From contig NZ_CP093301.1 in assembly GCF_024362785.1 (NCBI RefSeq), positions 2,914,001 through 2,978,000 of the forward strand: 64,000 bases of DNA. The letters are read 5' to 3'. The notes under the pieces are model-generated. The model saw nothing but the letters and a program-made list of their open reading frames with translations, was not told the origin of the DNA and did no database searches. Shown piece by piece: positions 17,197 to 26,435 of this stretch. How positions within the stretch are numbered: the first letter of the stretch is position 1; each line of letters starts with the position of its first letter. Both the position numbers and the translations under genes were made by a program. The stretch is from Evansella sp. LMS18. Lineage in GTDB: Bacteria > Bacillota > Bacilli > Bacillales > Salisediminibacteriaceae.

Positions 17197-17526
17197 ATGA
17201 GAAAAAGATTATGGAGCGCTGCATTAGTTTTTCTGATAATAGGCTTCGTTTTCCTGTTTATAGATTTAAATAAGGAAGAGTCGTTTACAATTATTGAAAA
17301 GGAAGCGAATACATTATTATCTATTGAAAGTAATAAATGGTTATTTCCAAGTTATAAACGAGCAAATCTAAATATTGGAGGAGCTATTATAGTTAGTAAA
17401 ACTGGCGGTGAAATAAGTTATCACGAGCTGGAAACAGGAGACAGAATAATGGTTGATTTCAGGCCAGTAGTCTTGTTTTCCGACCCTCCAGTTACAGGCG
17501 CATGGAAAATAACCCTATTAGATTAG
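17197..17526 (+). CDS. Small secreted or anchored protein
   Basis: A 109-residue product with one N-terminal hydrophobic helix (ALVFLIIGFVFLFIDL) and an extracytoplasmic beta-rich part. ATG at 17197 follows CCGGAGGA. The text ELETGDRIMVDFRPVV suggests an OB-like small domain, but the family is not recognised. Confidence 0.6.
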   Translation: MRKRLWSAALVFLIIGFVFLFIDLNKEESFTIIEKEANTLLSIESNKWLFPSYKRANLNIGGAIIVSKTGGEISYHELETGDRIMVDFRPVVLFSDPPVTGAWKITLLD

Positions 17527-17621
17527 CAATAACCAAGCAGTTATTCAGGTAAGGTTTGCTGAATAAGTGGCCTAGATAAAATAGTTGTTCATTAAAAAAT
17601 ATAGCCGGAGTGAGAGGAAAA

Positions 17622-18083
17622 ATGATAATTAATAAACTAATGCTCCCATTAGGGGCTGTCTTACTGCTAATTGGATGTAACTCAGCAGCAGATGAAAGTT
17701 TAGATCGGAATGTACCTTTACCAGATCCAGATAAAACGGAAGCTGTGAATGTGTTAGATTTAAGCGATACAGAAGTATCCTCTGAAGAGAATAACTATTT
17801 ACTAACGGACAGTGAAAGCATTTCGGAAGTAAGAGACATTGTGGCCAGAGAAGATTACAATACTATGGATAAAGATGAAGTTATTAATGAAGGCCTGCAT
17901 TTGACCTACATATACTCTGTCACTTTTATTGAAGACTTTGACAACGATGAGACTCAGCTTAGTTACTGGGTATTTGAAGACGGGGCAATAATAATCCCAA
18001 CCTGGGAAGACGATTATTTCTTCTCTTCAGCGGACGATGACACAATAGACAGATTAAAAGTAATTTGGGAGGATAACCAGTAA
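17622..18083 (+). CDS. Putative lipoprotein
   Basis: From ATG 17622 the product has 153 residues, with a lipoprotein signal MIINKLMLPLGAVLLLIGC (Cys19). The mature part is very acidic (many Asp/Glu), consistent with an extracellular protein of a salt- or alkali-adapted bacterium. A GTG at 17610 is an alternative start. No family recognised. Confidence 0.65.
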   Translation: MIINKLMLPLGAVLLLIGCNSAADESLDRNVPLPDPDKTEAVNVLDLSDTEVSSEENNYLLTDSESISEVRDIVAREDYNTMDKDEVINEGLHLTYIYSVTFIEDFDNDETQLSYWVFEDGAIIIPTWEDDYFFSSADDDTIDRLKVIWEDNQ

Positions 18084-18123
18084 TTGCTGATTGTGAAACA
18101 TCAGCCATTTTATAGAGCCAACC

Positions 18124-18666
18124 TTAAAAATTATCAATACCGTCGAGTGATTCAATAGTCTCTAAATGTTTTTTAGCACTCACAATTTTATATTCATTAA
18201 GATACTCATCATCCATCTCAATATATATAGTTGTGGTTCTTGAAAAGTTCTCTTTAACCTGATTGTTGACGGTAACTCCTATTGTGTATTTTCTGATTCC
18301 AGCATCATTATCTTTACGAAGTTCTATTTTCTGAAAATCATTGAGGATATCACCAATAAGTGACTCATCTTCAATGGTTGTCCTTGCTGCTGTTTCAGGT
18401 GTGCGTACAGATAAATCATTTACAGCTACTGATATGCTTCTAATATCGCTATCTTCATTTAACTGATCTGAATATAGCTCCTGAAATGTAGTATATTGCA
18501 TCTGGTTAATAATTAAGCTGGTTCCTAGAATTAATATAATTACCACGGCAAACAAAGCAATATTATTTTTTATGAAAAAACTTAAAAGGAAGGTTACGGC
18601 AATAATAGAGACTGCTATAAGAAAGATAGGAAACCCAACCCATAAAGTATCAAAGAAAGTGTTCAT
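18124..18666 (-). CDS. Membrane protein with extracellular C-terminal domain
   Basis: A 180-residue protein with two N-terminal membrane helices (about 8-30 and 36-54) and an acidic domain outside the membrane. It is the only minus-strand gene between 9.5 and 39 kb, and is convergent with the lipoprotein gene at its 3' side. GGAGAGAA precedes the ATG at 18666. Family not recognised. Confidence 0.6.
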   Translation of the reverse strand: MNTFFDTLWVGFPIFLIAVSIIAVTFLLSFFIKNNIALFAVVIILILGTSLIINQMQYTTFQELYSDQLNEDSDIRSISVAVNDLSVRTPETAARTTIEDESLIGDILNDFQKIELRKDNDAGIRKYTIGVTVNNQVKENFSRTTTIYIEMDDEYLNEYKIVSAKKHLETIESLDGIDNF

Positions 18667-18895
18667 TTCAAATTCTCTCCTCTCTTATCACTTATGCTAA
18701 TAGAAAGGTTACTGATTTTGAAGCAAAAAGGTAATTAATCATTACCGCGCTATATACTATCTGACTTTAAAAATCAGTTGTATGTACCTGTTACGAAACT
18801 GGTTTTTACCGAGAAGTCTGTTATATTTGAAACTTTATTAGGCATCCGTTCGTAGAAATATTTAGAAGGAAATATAATTTCTGGAAGGGGATGTC

Positions 18896-19357
18896 ATGTT
18901 GAATAAGAGGATTGTTTTTCTAATACTTTTATCTGCACTTTTAGTCTCAGCATGTACGAATAATGATGCAGCATCCGGGAGTGATAAACTGTCGGGAAAA
19001 ACTTTTAATATTTCCTATCCCCCAGTAATTCAGGGGGATGCTGATAGTCCCAATAAATATCATTCCATAATGAAAATAGAGTTTTCAGATGGCAATGCAG
19101 CCACAGCTGCTGTTAATGATGCAGAGGGGACATATGAGCTTCATGATGAGGTACTTGTCATTAAATTTGAAAATGATAATGAACATTTAGAAATTGAGTT
19201 CACTGACTTTGAAGAAAGCGATAGAGATTTCAGTGAATATTCAACGCAAGTTAGCAGGGTGGAGTGGGAGATGATTGATTATGACAAAATAAGCCATTTG
19301 AGAAACCTATACAGTCAATTAAATAAAGAGATGTATATAGAATTCCTTAAACAATAA
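18896..19357 (+). CDS. Putative lipoprotein
   Basis: A 153-residue protein with a lipoprotein signal ending LLVSAC (Cys20) and a mature part that starts NNDAASGSDKLSGKTFNISY. The beta-strand-rich middle (KIEFSDGNAATAAVNDAEGTY) suggests a small ligand-free domain. ATG at 18896 follows GGAAGGGG. No family recognised. Confidence 0.65.
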   Translation: MLNKRIVFLILLSALLVSACTNNDAASGSDKLSGKTFNISYPPVIQGDADSPNKYHSIMKIEFSDGNAATAAVNDAEGTYELHDEVLVIKFENDNEHLEIEFTDFEESDRDFSEYSTQVSRVEWEMIDYDKISHLRNLYSQLNKEMYIEFLKQ

Positions 19358-19494
19358 TAAAAAGAGTCACTGTTCAAAACCGACATCTCTAACAAGTCAA
19401 TAAATAATTTATTGGGCTTTCATAATATTTGGAGCCCCACTTTATCATGAAAAGCTGACAGAACCGAAAACTAAAGAAAATTGGAGGCTTGTAA

Positions 19495-19875
19495 ATGGAA
19501 CTGACACACACAAGGCTACTTGTAGATAATTATAAGGAATGTTTTTTCTTTTATCGTGACGTATTAGGATTTGAAGTTTCCTGGGGAGACGAAAATTCTA
19601 ACTATGCAGATTTTACATTTAATGGTGCTAAATTAGGTATTTTTGAACGGAAACAGATGACCAAAGCGATTGGGGAAATTTACTCTGCAACAATAGATCA
19701 GACTGACAAAACAGCCTTAATCTTTAAGGTGCCAAATGTGGATGAGAAATATCAGGAATTAAAGGACAAAGTTAAATTTATTACCGAGCCAGCCGAACAA
19801 AAGGATTGGGGCATTAAAGTCGCTCATTTCAGAGACCCAGCTGGCTCTTTATTAGAGATTTATGAAAATATTTGA
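19495..19875 (+). CDS. VOC superfamily (glyoxalase/bleomycin-resistance-like) protein
   Basis: A complete 126-residue VOC protein with two beta-alpha-beta repeats: TRLLVDNYKECFFFYRDVLGF at the start and VAHFRDPAGSLLEIYE at the end (terminal Glu as metal ligand). Substrate unknown; family members include glyoxalases, dioxygenases and drug-binding proteins. Its TGA overlaps an upstream in-frame TTG of the next gene. ATG 19495 follows TTGGAGG. Confidence 0.8.
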   Translation: MELTHTRLLVDNYKECFFFYRDVLGFEVSWGDENSNYADFTFNGAKLGIFERKQMTKAIGEIYSATIDQTDKTALIFKVPNVDEKYQELKDKVKFITEPAEQKDWGIKVAHFRDPAGSLLEIYENI

Positions 19876-19910
19876 ATATAGAAACATGGAAAAAAGCAGG
19901 GGGGATTGAT

Positions 19911-20462
19911 TTGAAAAAAGAAAAGCTTCCACTTGTAATTGCTATTTCCGGAGTCTCTGGGGGTGGGAAAACAACTATTACAAACCATTTAAGAGAAAAG
20001 CTTCAAGATTCTAAAGCACTTTCTTTTGACGATTATGACTTTGATGGTCCCTCTGACATTATTGACTGGGTTGACAGGGGAGCAAATTATAATGAATGGA
20101 ACCTCGATCCATTGATTCATGATATTGAAGGCTTACTTACGGAACCTTTGAATTATATTTTGCTGGACTATCCCTTTGCTTACAAGCATATCAAGACTAG
20201 TAATTTAATAGATGTAACTGTGTTTATTGACACTCACCTGGATATTGCATTAGCTCGTCGCATAATCAGAGATTTTAAAGATAGTCCTTCTGAAAATATA
20301 CTGATTGATATGGAAAGATATCTTTCTACAGGACGGCGGGGGTACCTTGAAATGATTAAGACAATTAAGCCAAATTCAGACATTATAGTAGATGGAACAT
20401 TAGAAATCCATGAAATGACACACTATTTATCCAATGAAATCTTAAGATGGCGGAAAGATTAG
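19911..20462 (+). CDS. P-loop nucleoside/uridine-kinase-like protein
   Basis: A 183-residue protein with a Walker A motif at its N-terminus (AISGVSGGGKTTI) and the layout of uridine-kinase-like phosphotransferases: LSFDDYDFD, LLDYPFAY and the LARRIIRDF lid region. The TTG at 19911 is preceded by AGGGGGG; an in-frame TTG at 19872 that overlaps the VOC stop is less likely. Substrate is not known. Confidence 0.7.
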   Translation: MKKEKLPLVIAISGVSGGGKTTITNHLREKLQDSKALSFDDYDFDGPSDIIDWVDRGANYNEWNLDPLIHDIEGLLTEPLNYILLDYPFAYKHIKTSNLIDVTVFIDTHLDIALARRIIRDFKDSPSENILIDMERYLSTGRRGYLEMIKTIKPNSDIIVDGTLEIHEMTHYLSNEILRWRKD

Positions 20463-20499
20463 GATGTTCTGTGCACACTAACTTTGAAGGGAGAAGAAC

Positions 20500-21105
20500 A
20501 TGCTGGTTCCCGCATTCGTATTAGGCTGGACAGGGGTCTTTATATTTTTAATTATTATTTTTACATATAAAAAGATAGCTGAACATAATGAATTTGCTTT
20601 CTTACATATATTAATGGCGTTGATGTACTCTATGTGGCTGCCATTGCCTTTAGTTTTTAACGAAGCAATAGATTCAGGATTCATTCAGATAGGTACAATA
20701 TTTGGGTTCGCCTATTTAATAATGTTGATAATCACAATGACCTTACAAACCGGACATATCGTATATATAGTAAAGCATAATAAAGAAAACCTGATTTCCG
20801 ATAAACATGGGGAGTATATGATGGCAACACTGTCTAATCCATTCGAAGGGCTGGCAAATGTTTTTAAATCAATCTGGGCGTTATTCCTGGCAATCTCCTT
20901 TTGGGATAGTGGCGAAGTTGTAATGACAATTTTAATGGCTGTATTCAGTTTGCTGCTGATTTATTATTTGCTTATCGTACTTGATACGAGTTTAGTAAAT
21001 AGACTAAAATTGTTATCTAAGGTGAAACCCAACCCATTTATTATCAACATTGAAACTTTGACTTTTTTCGTTATATTGACTAGCTACTTGACCTTTGCTT
21101 TGTAA
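20500..21105 (+). CDS. Multi-pass membrane protein, unknown
   Basis: A 201-residue protein with five to six hydrophobic segments and a positively charged loop near residue 170. ATG at 20500 follows AAGGGAG. No conserved motif or family recognised. Stands in a row of unrelated small accessory genes. Confidence 0.6.
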   Translation: MLVPAFVLGWTGVFIFLIIIFTYKKIAEHNEFAFLHILMALMYSMWLPLPLVFNEAIDSGFIQIGTIFGFAYLIMLIITMTLQTGHIVYIVKHNKENLISDKHGEYMMATLSNPFEGLANVFKSIWALFLAISFWDSGEVVMTILMAVFSLLLIYYLLIVLDTSLVNRLKLLSKVKPNPFIINIETLTFFVILTSYLTFAL

Positions 21106-21133
21106 GGTGTAATTAGGTAAAGGAGGGGTTTAT

Positions 21134-21564
21134 GTGATATTTGAAATGACCAATCAAGTTCGGGTAAGTGACATTAAACAAGGGATAAGGTGGTATCAGA
21201 CATTATTTAACAGAGAACCAGATTTCAGCCCCTCGAAGGCTTTTCTGAATGGGAGATAATGTCTGGCTGTTGGCTGCAGCTTGCCGAAGGGACACCAGCT
21301 AAAGCAAGTGGCCCCATGCGCTTTGGGGTAACAGATATAGAGGGTGTAAGAGAGCGCCTCGTTAAAGAGTTAGGCATTGATCAGTTTGAAATCTTTTCAA
21401 GAGAAGAGGTCCCTGTAAAATGGGGCACGTTTACAGATCCGTGGGGGAATCGTCTTGGCTTCTTTGAATATGTAAATAAAACAGAAGAAAAAGAGCGTAT
21501 CAGAACGATTACAGGTAACAACATTAGAAGTTCTTATAGTAGACGGTTACTTTCCTCATGTTAA
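21134..21564 (+). pseudogene. VOC family gene with a frameshift
   Basis: GTG at 21134 (behind AAAGGAGGGG) opens a VOC N-terminus (FEMTNQVRVSDIKQGIRWYQ) that stops at a TAA near 21258. The next frame carries the rest from about 21237: GFSEWEIMSG, then PVKWGTFTDPWGNRLGFFEY. Adding one base near 21236 (a G after TCG) restores one reading frame through both halves. The last 30 residues after FEYVN have no VOC counterpart. Confidence 0.75.
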
Positions 21565-21746
21565 GGGTGGTTCTTGTTTGTAAATTAAAACGTATGGTTT
21601 TCTTCTTAATGACGTGACTAGTTATGTGGAAAAGGATAAGTTCGATTTACATAAAACCTCCTCCTTCAACTGCGGTAGTATCATAAAATCTACGCTGGTT
21701 ATGATGTATAATAGAAGAAAGATGGATTCGGAAAGGGTGTGTCATT

Positions 21747-22340
21747 ATGGCCTCACCAGACAAACATCCTGCAGTCATGACATTTAAAGAGTACGCTTCG
21801 TGGGAGGAAGGGAAGCGGTGCGAGGTACTTGGCGGTAAAATTATAAGTTTGGCCCCTTCCACGTTACCTGCCCATCAGGCAGTATCGATGCAATTATCTA
21901 TTGAATTTGGAACACACCTGCGGCATAAAGAGTGTGAAGTCTTTGCAGCACCTGTTGATGTGTTCTTATTTGAAGACCACCGAAAGAAATGGATAGATGA
22001 ACAGGTACAAAATTGGGTTATTCCTGATTTACTTGTAGTATGTGATAAAAATAAAATCGGAAAAAGTAAAATTGTAGGTGCTCCCGAACTTATAATCGAA
22101 ATCATCTCCCCATCAACCGCTAAAATTGACAGATTGGATAAGCGGCTTGCTTATCAAAGAGCTCGCGTAAAGGAGTATTGGATTGTCGATCCTGCGAACC
22201 AGTCAGTGGAAGTATACTTATTGTCAAACAATGTATTAGAGTTAGAAAATGTTTACCCCAGGGATGAAAGTGTGCCAGTTCATATTCTTCAGGAATTGAC
22301 AATTGAGCTCAGAGATATTTTTCCTGCTTCAAACAGCTGA
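21747..22340 (+). CDS. Uma2 family (PD-(D/E)xK-type) protein
   Basis: A 197-residue protein of the Uma2/DUF820 family, restriction-endonuclease-like fold: TFKEYASWEEGKRCEVLGGKI at the start, VIPDLLVVCDKNK (the catalytic Asp region), ELIIEIISPST and KRLAYQRARVKEYWIVDP. No partner nuclease or methylase is nearby, so this is an orphan. The family is abundant in cyanobacteria and scattered in Firmicutes; its function is not established. Confidence 0.85.
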   Translation: MASPDKHPAVMTFKEYASWEEGKRCEVLGGKIISLAPSTLPAHQAVSMQLSIEFGTHLRHKECEVFAAPVDVFLFEDHRKKWIDEQVQNWVIPDLLVVCDKNKIGKSKIVGAPELIIEIISPSTAKIDRLDKRLAYQRARVKEYWIVDPANQSVEVYLLSNNVLELENVYPRDESVPVHILQELTIELRDIFPASNS

Positions 22341-22469
22341 CTGCAGATGCATTCCTAATGCTGCTTCTGGTTTTCAAACCATATAATACTGATTCTGAAT
22401 TTTTCGTAAGTTTTTATAAAGCTATTGATTTTTTACAGGAAATTATATATCATGGAAAAAATATCAAAT

Positions 22470-22690
22470 TCGGTGATGAAGAGAGTAGTTATGAGAGGAA
22501 TGTAAGCGAGTCAGGGACGGTGTGAGCCTGATATTCTTACCATAATGAAGCGCACTTCTGAGAAGCATACCTGAAAGCAGTAGGGTTTGGCCGGTGACCT
22601 CCGTTATCGTCAGTAAGAAGGTTCAATATGAACAATCAGAGTGGTACCGCGGGTAATCTCGTCTCTATATGAGGCGGGATTTTTTTGTAC
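22470..22690 (+). promoter_or_regulatory. T-box leader of argS
   Basis: The T-box sequence AGAGTGGTACCGCGG lies at about 22638-22652 and is followed by a terminator stem (ATCTCGTCTC / GAGGCGGGAT) and seven T at 22680-22686. GCCGG and CCGTTATC upstream fit the stem III region. In ATGAAGCGCACTTC (22544-22557) the CGC at 22551 is followed by A and sits where I expect the specifier; CGC is an arginine codon. Uncharged tRNA-Arg would stabilise the antiterminator and allow argS expression. Confidence 0.9.
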
Positions 22691-22713
22691 TTTAAAAAAG
22701 AAAGGTGATTAGT

Positions 22714-24402
22714 TTGGAATTTAAAGAAATCTTTGCTCAGGAAATCGCTTTACATGTACCTGCAGTAACTAAAATGGAAGTTGAGCAGTTAATAGAAAAG
22801 CCGAAACATGAAGAACAAGGTGACTTGGCATTTCCATGTTTCTTCTTATCTAAAACTTTAAAAAAGGCACCGCAAGAGATCGCTCAGGATCTGGAAAGTA
22901 AACTGAAGCACCCACTTTTCGAAACAGTTGCTGCGAAGGGGCCTTACCTGAACATTTTCCTGAATAAGCAAACTGTAAGCAAGAATGTTTTAGAATTAAT
23001 CCTTAAGGACGGTTCAGACTATAGCTCTAATCAACAGGGGCAGGGTAAAAACATTGTTATCGATTTTTCCTCGCCAAACATTGCTAAGCCATTTTCCATG
23101 GGCCATTTACGATCAACTGTTATTGGTAATTCCATTTCGAAAATAGCGGAGAAATGTGGCTACAAGGTAACGAAGATTAACCATCTGGGAGACTGGGGAA
23201 CCCAATTTGGAAAGCTGATTACAGCTTATAAAAAGTGGGGAGACGAGAATGCTGTCAGAAAGCAGCCAATCGAAGAATTGCTGTCTCTTTATGTGAAGTT
23301 CCATAAAGAAGCTGAATCAAATCCGGCTTTGGAGGACGAAGGAAGAGCATGGTTTTTAAAACTGGAAGAAGGTAATGAAGAGGCCCAGTCACTGTGGAAA
23401 TGGTTTAGGGACGAATCTTTAAAAGAATTCTCTAAAATATATGATTTGCTGGATGTTACCTTTGATTCTGATCATGGAGAAGCATTTTATAACGACAAGA
23501 TGGGAGAGACAATTGAGAAGTTATCTGAGTTACAGCTCCTGAATGAATCGGAAGGGGCGGAAGTCGTTGATTTATCAGAGTATAACATGCCTCCATGTTT
23601 GATTAAGAAGTCGGACGGCGCCACCTTATATGCTACCCGGGACTTGACTGCTGCCATTTACAGATATGAAAAGTACCAGTTTGAGCAGGCGATTTATGTA
23701 GTCGGCGATGAACAAAGCTTACACTTCAAGCAGCTATTCCTTGTGTTAAAAAAGATGGGTTATTCCTGGGCAGAAGGGATGAAGCACACACCGTTCGGGT
23801 TTATTTTGAAGGATGGAAAAAAGATGTCAACCAGAAAAGGAAAAATAGTCCTCTTGGAAGAAGTGATTAAGGAAGCAGTTGAACTGGCAAAACAAAGTAT
23901 CACCGATAAAAATCCTTCACTTCAAAACAAAGAGGAAACAGCGAAAATGGTTGGAGTAGGGGCAATCATCTTCCATGATTTGAAAAAGGAACGACAGAAT
24001 AATGTTGAATTTTCACTTGAAGACATGCTTAAGTTTGAAGGGACTACCGGTCCATACGTTCAATACACCCATGCAAGAGCCTGGTCTATTTTAGAAAAGG
24101 CACAGTATGAGGAGGACAGCCTGAATGTTGAGGGGCTGACGGACAGCCACAGTTGGTCTGTCATTAAGTTGCTAATGGATTTTCCCGCAGTCATCGAAAA
24201 GAGCTTTGTTCAGCATGAACCTTCCCAAATTGCAAAATACTTAATCGATCTATCCCGGGAGTTCAACCAATATTATTCGCATGTGAAAGTGCTCACCGAC
24301 GACCATCTCCTTGAAAGCAGACTTGCGTTAGTAAAGGCCGTAATGGTCGTACTAAAAGAAGGTTTGAGACTGCTTGGGATAAAGGCGCCAAACAAAATGT
24401 AA
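22714..24402 (+). CDS. argS: Arginyl-tRNA synthetase
   Basis: A 562-residue class I synthetase. It has the N-terminal Add-1 domain, the HIGH-like motif in FSMGHLRSTVIGNS (about residues 131-144), the catalytic KMSTRKG (KMSKS-like) near residue 370 and the C-terminal DALR anticodon-binding domain (FEGTTGPYVQYTHARA onward). It charges tRNA-Arg. TTG at 22714 is 6 bases after AAGGTGA; a GTG three codons earlier overlaps that site. The T-box leader directly upstream marks it as arginine-responsive. It may be a second copy beside a housekeeping argS elsewhere; this cannot be tested here. Confidence 0.93.
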   Translation: MEFKEIFAQEIALHVPAVTKMEVEQLIEKPKHEEQGDLAFPCFFLSKTLKKAPQEIAQDLESKLKHPLFETVAAKGPYLNIFLNKQTVSKNVLELILKDGSDYSSNQQGQGKNIVIDFSSPNIAKPFSMGHLRSTVIGNSISKIAEKCGYKVTKINHLGDWGTQFGKLITAYKKWGDENAVRKQPIEELLSLYVKFHKEAESNPALEDEGRAWFLKLEEGNEEAQSLWKWFRDESLKEFSKIYDLLDVTFDSDHGEAFYNDKMGETIEKLSELQLLNESEGAEVVDLSEYNMPPCLIKKSDGATLYATRDLTAAIYRYEKYQFEQAIYVVGDEQSLHFKQLFLVLKKMGYSWAEGMKHTPFGFILKDGKKMSTRKGKIVLLEEVIKEAVELAKQSITDKNPSLQNKEETAKMVGVGAIIFHDLKKERQNNVEFSLEDMLKFEGTTGPYVQYTHARAWSILEKAQYEEDSLNVEGLTDSHSWSVIKLLMDFPAVIEKSFVQHEPSQIAKYLIDLSREFNQYYSHVKVLTDDHLLESRLALVKAVMVVLKEGLRLLGIKAPNKM

Positions 24403-24417
24403 CCAGGGGGACAGTGT

Positions 24418-25197
24418 GTGAGTGAGAGGTATATTAATATTGGAAATAAATCGTTATGGACTGTGAAAAGTGGAAAAGGGATTCCTGTTGTTTTATTAAG
24501 CGGCGGACCAGGAATGTACAATAATTTAATGCCTCTCTCACACTTACTGGAGGATGTGTGTGAAGTCGTTATGTTTGACCCAGCAGGCTGTGGACGTTCT
24601 TCATACGATGGGAATGGATATGATATAGAGGCCTCCCTGCAGGATATAGAAGCAATCCGGAAGGAATATGGAATAAGCAAATGGCTGGTTATTGGCCATT
24701 CCTGGGGAGCTGATTTAGGGTTTGCATATTCTCTCAAATATCCAGATTCATTGTTAGGCTATGTATCGATTTCCGGTACTGGGATTCAGAATGACAGGGA
24801 CTGGAAAAAAGAATACAAGTATAACAAAGAGGCAATTGGAGAACCTCTCCAGGAGTTAAAATATGAACATAATAAAGTAGTCCACCGCTCACTTATTAAC
24901 TCCTGGAGAGACTTCATCAAACAGCCTGAGCTACTTAAGGAAATCTCACAGCTGGAACTGCCCTCGCTCTTTATTTACGCTGAAAAAGATATTCGCCCGT
25001 CATGGCCGATTGAGCAGCTGGCCAATCTGATACCTGGTTCAGCGTACATTAATATAAAGGAAGCAGAACATTACATATGGTTGAATAAAAAACAGGAATT
25101 AACCAGCGTTATTAAAAGTTTTCTTAAGGAAGGTTTGAAATATATGAAGCATTATAAATGCATGAATGAACCTCATTCATGCATTCAGTATAGGTAA
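24418..25197 (+). CDS. Alpha/beta hydrolase
   Basis: A 259-residue hydrolase resembling proline iminopeptidase-type enzymes. The oxyanion GGPG loop (LLSGGPGMYN), nucleophile elbow GHSWGAD (Ser near residue 101), acid in YAEKDIRPS and His in EAEHYIW complete the triad. GTG at 24418 follows AGGGGGA, 15 bases after argS, so it may share its transcript and T-box control. The last 20 codons overlap a palindromic repeat (25160-25182) and look like read-through into former intergenic DNA. Confidence 0.8.
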   Translation: MSERYINIGNKSLWTVKSGKGIPVVLLSGGPGMYNNLMPLSHLLEDVCEVVMFDPAGCGRSSYDGNGYDIEASLQDIEAIRKEYGISKWLVIGHSWGADLGFAYSLKYPDSLLGYVSISGTGIQNDRDWKKEYKYNKEAIGEPLQELKYEHNKVVHRSLINSWRDFIKQPELLKEISQLELPSLFIYAEKDIRPSWPIEQLANLIPGSAYINIKEAEHYIWLNKKQELTSVIKSFLKEGLKYMKHYKCMNEPHSCIQYR

Positions 25198-25303
25198 ACT
25201 CTATTTTGAACACATGAATAAGGCTCATTCAGGTATTCCGTACGGGAATCTTCAATCTGAATACGCGAATACCCTCTTTGCGTATTCTCCATACTCCATT
25301 CAC
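25158..25303 (+). repeat. Alternating GAAT/ATTC core block
   Basis: TGCATGAATGA / TCATTCATGCA is a perfect 11-bp palindrome inside the end of the hydrolase gene. It is followed by more alternating cores (ATGAATAAGG, CTCATTCAGG, GAATACGCGAATACC, GCGTATTC, CCATTCAC). The style resembles the larger arrays in this window but the spacing is irregular. Confidence 0.5.
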
Positions 25304-25361
25304 AAAGAAATAATGGTATAATTTAACTAATCAGAAAATTTTTAAAAATGGAGGGTTCTTA

Positions 25362-25538
25362 ATGGATGATGGGCAAATGCACAGGACGGTAACAGCTGGC
25401 AACCGTCAGAGTAAACGAACCGAAAATAAATTAGCTGTTAATAAAAACAAGAGTAATTCCCAAAGAAAACCGGCAATTTTGTCCCTCCTCTTATTAGCAG
25501 TTTTATTCACTATTTTATGGATTATTTTTACTATCTGA
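25362..25538 (+). CDS. Small tail-anchored-like membrane protein
   Basis: A 58-codon gene with ATG at 25362, 7 bases after GGAGGG. The N-terminal two thirds are polar and basic (KRTENKLAVNKNKSNSQRKP) and the C-terminus is one hydrophobic helix (ILSLLLLAVLFTILWIIFTI), so it could be tail-anchored. Family not recognised. Confidence 0.55.
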   Translation: MDDGQMHRTVTAGNRQSKRTENKLAVNKNKSNSQRKPAILSLLLLAVLFTILWIIFTI

Positions 25539-25575
25539 ATGAATTTCATATATAGACTTTGCAAAAAAAAAAGAC

Positions 25576-25732
25576 GAACATTACTTTTCGATTGCAGCGT
25601 AAGACGGCGACTCTGGCGGGAAAAGCGCGAGCTGAAAATCCATTTTTGCCGGCGTTCAGCCGTCAAAAATTAGTTGAAGCCGTGCCCGCAGAACGCGTCC
25701 GTCTGTAGCGTAAATCGAACAACAAAGTAATA
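25576..25732 (+). repeat. Dispersed palindromic repeat, copy 1
   Basis: About 157 bp with inverted ends (ATTACTTTTCGATTGCAGCG / AATCGAACAACAAAGTAAT in the other strand) and internal GCGGGAAAAGCGCGAGCTGA and GAAGCCGTGCCCGCAGAACG segments that can pair. The same sequence recurs at 48143. I recall similar GCGGGA...CCCGC dispersed repeats in other Bacillaceae. The flanks up to 25922 hold nothing else seen. Confidence 0.8.
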
Positions 25733-25921
25733 TTTTAAGATGATCTTTGAATTTACGATGAAAATCTTTAATGATGAAATCGATTCATCCAGTAAAAATA
25801 AGTCATATAAAGTCTCTTTTATGTACAATCGCAACAATTTTAATAGTAATTGATCAGACTCAAAAGATAACCATTTGTTAGATTAATTTGATTTAAAAAT
25901 ATAATACCTGGAGTTGAAGAG

Positions 25922-26368
25922 ATGAAAGTCAGGCCAATTCTATTTATTACAGCTATTTTATTTTTAAGCGGGTGTGCTGATGAATCAGATGCTCAAATTG
26001 ATGAATTTGAATTGAGTCCTTCATTTGCTGTTTCTGAAACTGATGATAGAGAGATGGTTGGAGTGGAAGGAAGGGTCGGGCTGCTTTTTGGTGAATTCGC
26101 AGCAGGTGAGCCTTCTAAACAAATGTGGCATTTCTGGGGTGATGAGCTTCAAAATAATCTTCTAACTGTTAAGGCGTTTCATCAGGAAACTCATACTGAA
26201 ATAAACCCTTTTGTCAGAGAAGAAGAACATAGATTAGCAGGGCCAAATAACGGGGCAGACTACCACCTTCCTTCTCTTTTAAAATTAACTGAACCTGGTA
26301 TTTGGAAAATGGATATATATCTTAATGAGGAATATTACGACAGTATCGTTGTAGATGTTAAAGAGTAG
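25922..26368 (+). CDS. Lipoprotein, DUF4871-like
   Basis: A 148-residue protein with a lipoprotein signal ending LFLSGC (Cys18). The mature part ends LPSLLKLTEPGIWKMDIYLN then EYYDSIVVDV, a pattern I associate with the DUF4871 family of Bacillus extracellular lipoproteins. Function unknown. GGAG lies 8 bases before the ATG at 25922. Confidence 0.65.
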   Translation: MKVRPILFITAILFLSGCADESDAQIDEFELSPSFAVSETDDREMVGVEGRVGLLFGEFAAGEPSKQMWHFWGDELQNNLLTVKAFHQETHTEINPFVREEEHRLAGPNNGADYHLPSLLKLTEPGIWKMDIYLNEEYYDSIVVDVKE

Positions 26369-26435
26369 TACCCTTTACCTTTAGCTTTGAATGAAAGGTA
26401 AATTATGAGTCTGCTAAAAGGGAGTGTGGAGTAAA

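Noticed and set aside
24273-24737. Minus-strand ORF of 154 codons opposite argS and the hydrolase
   Set aside because: Antisense shadow of two coding genes with catalytic motifs on the plus strand.
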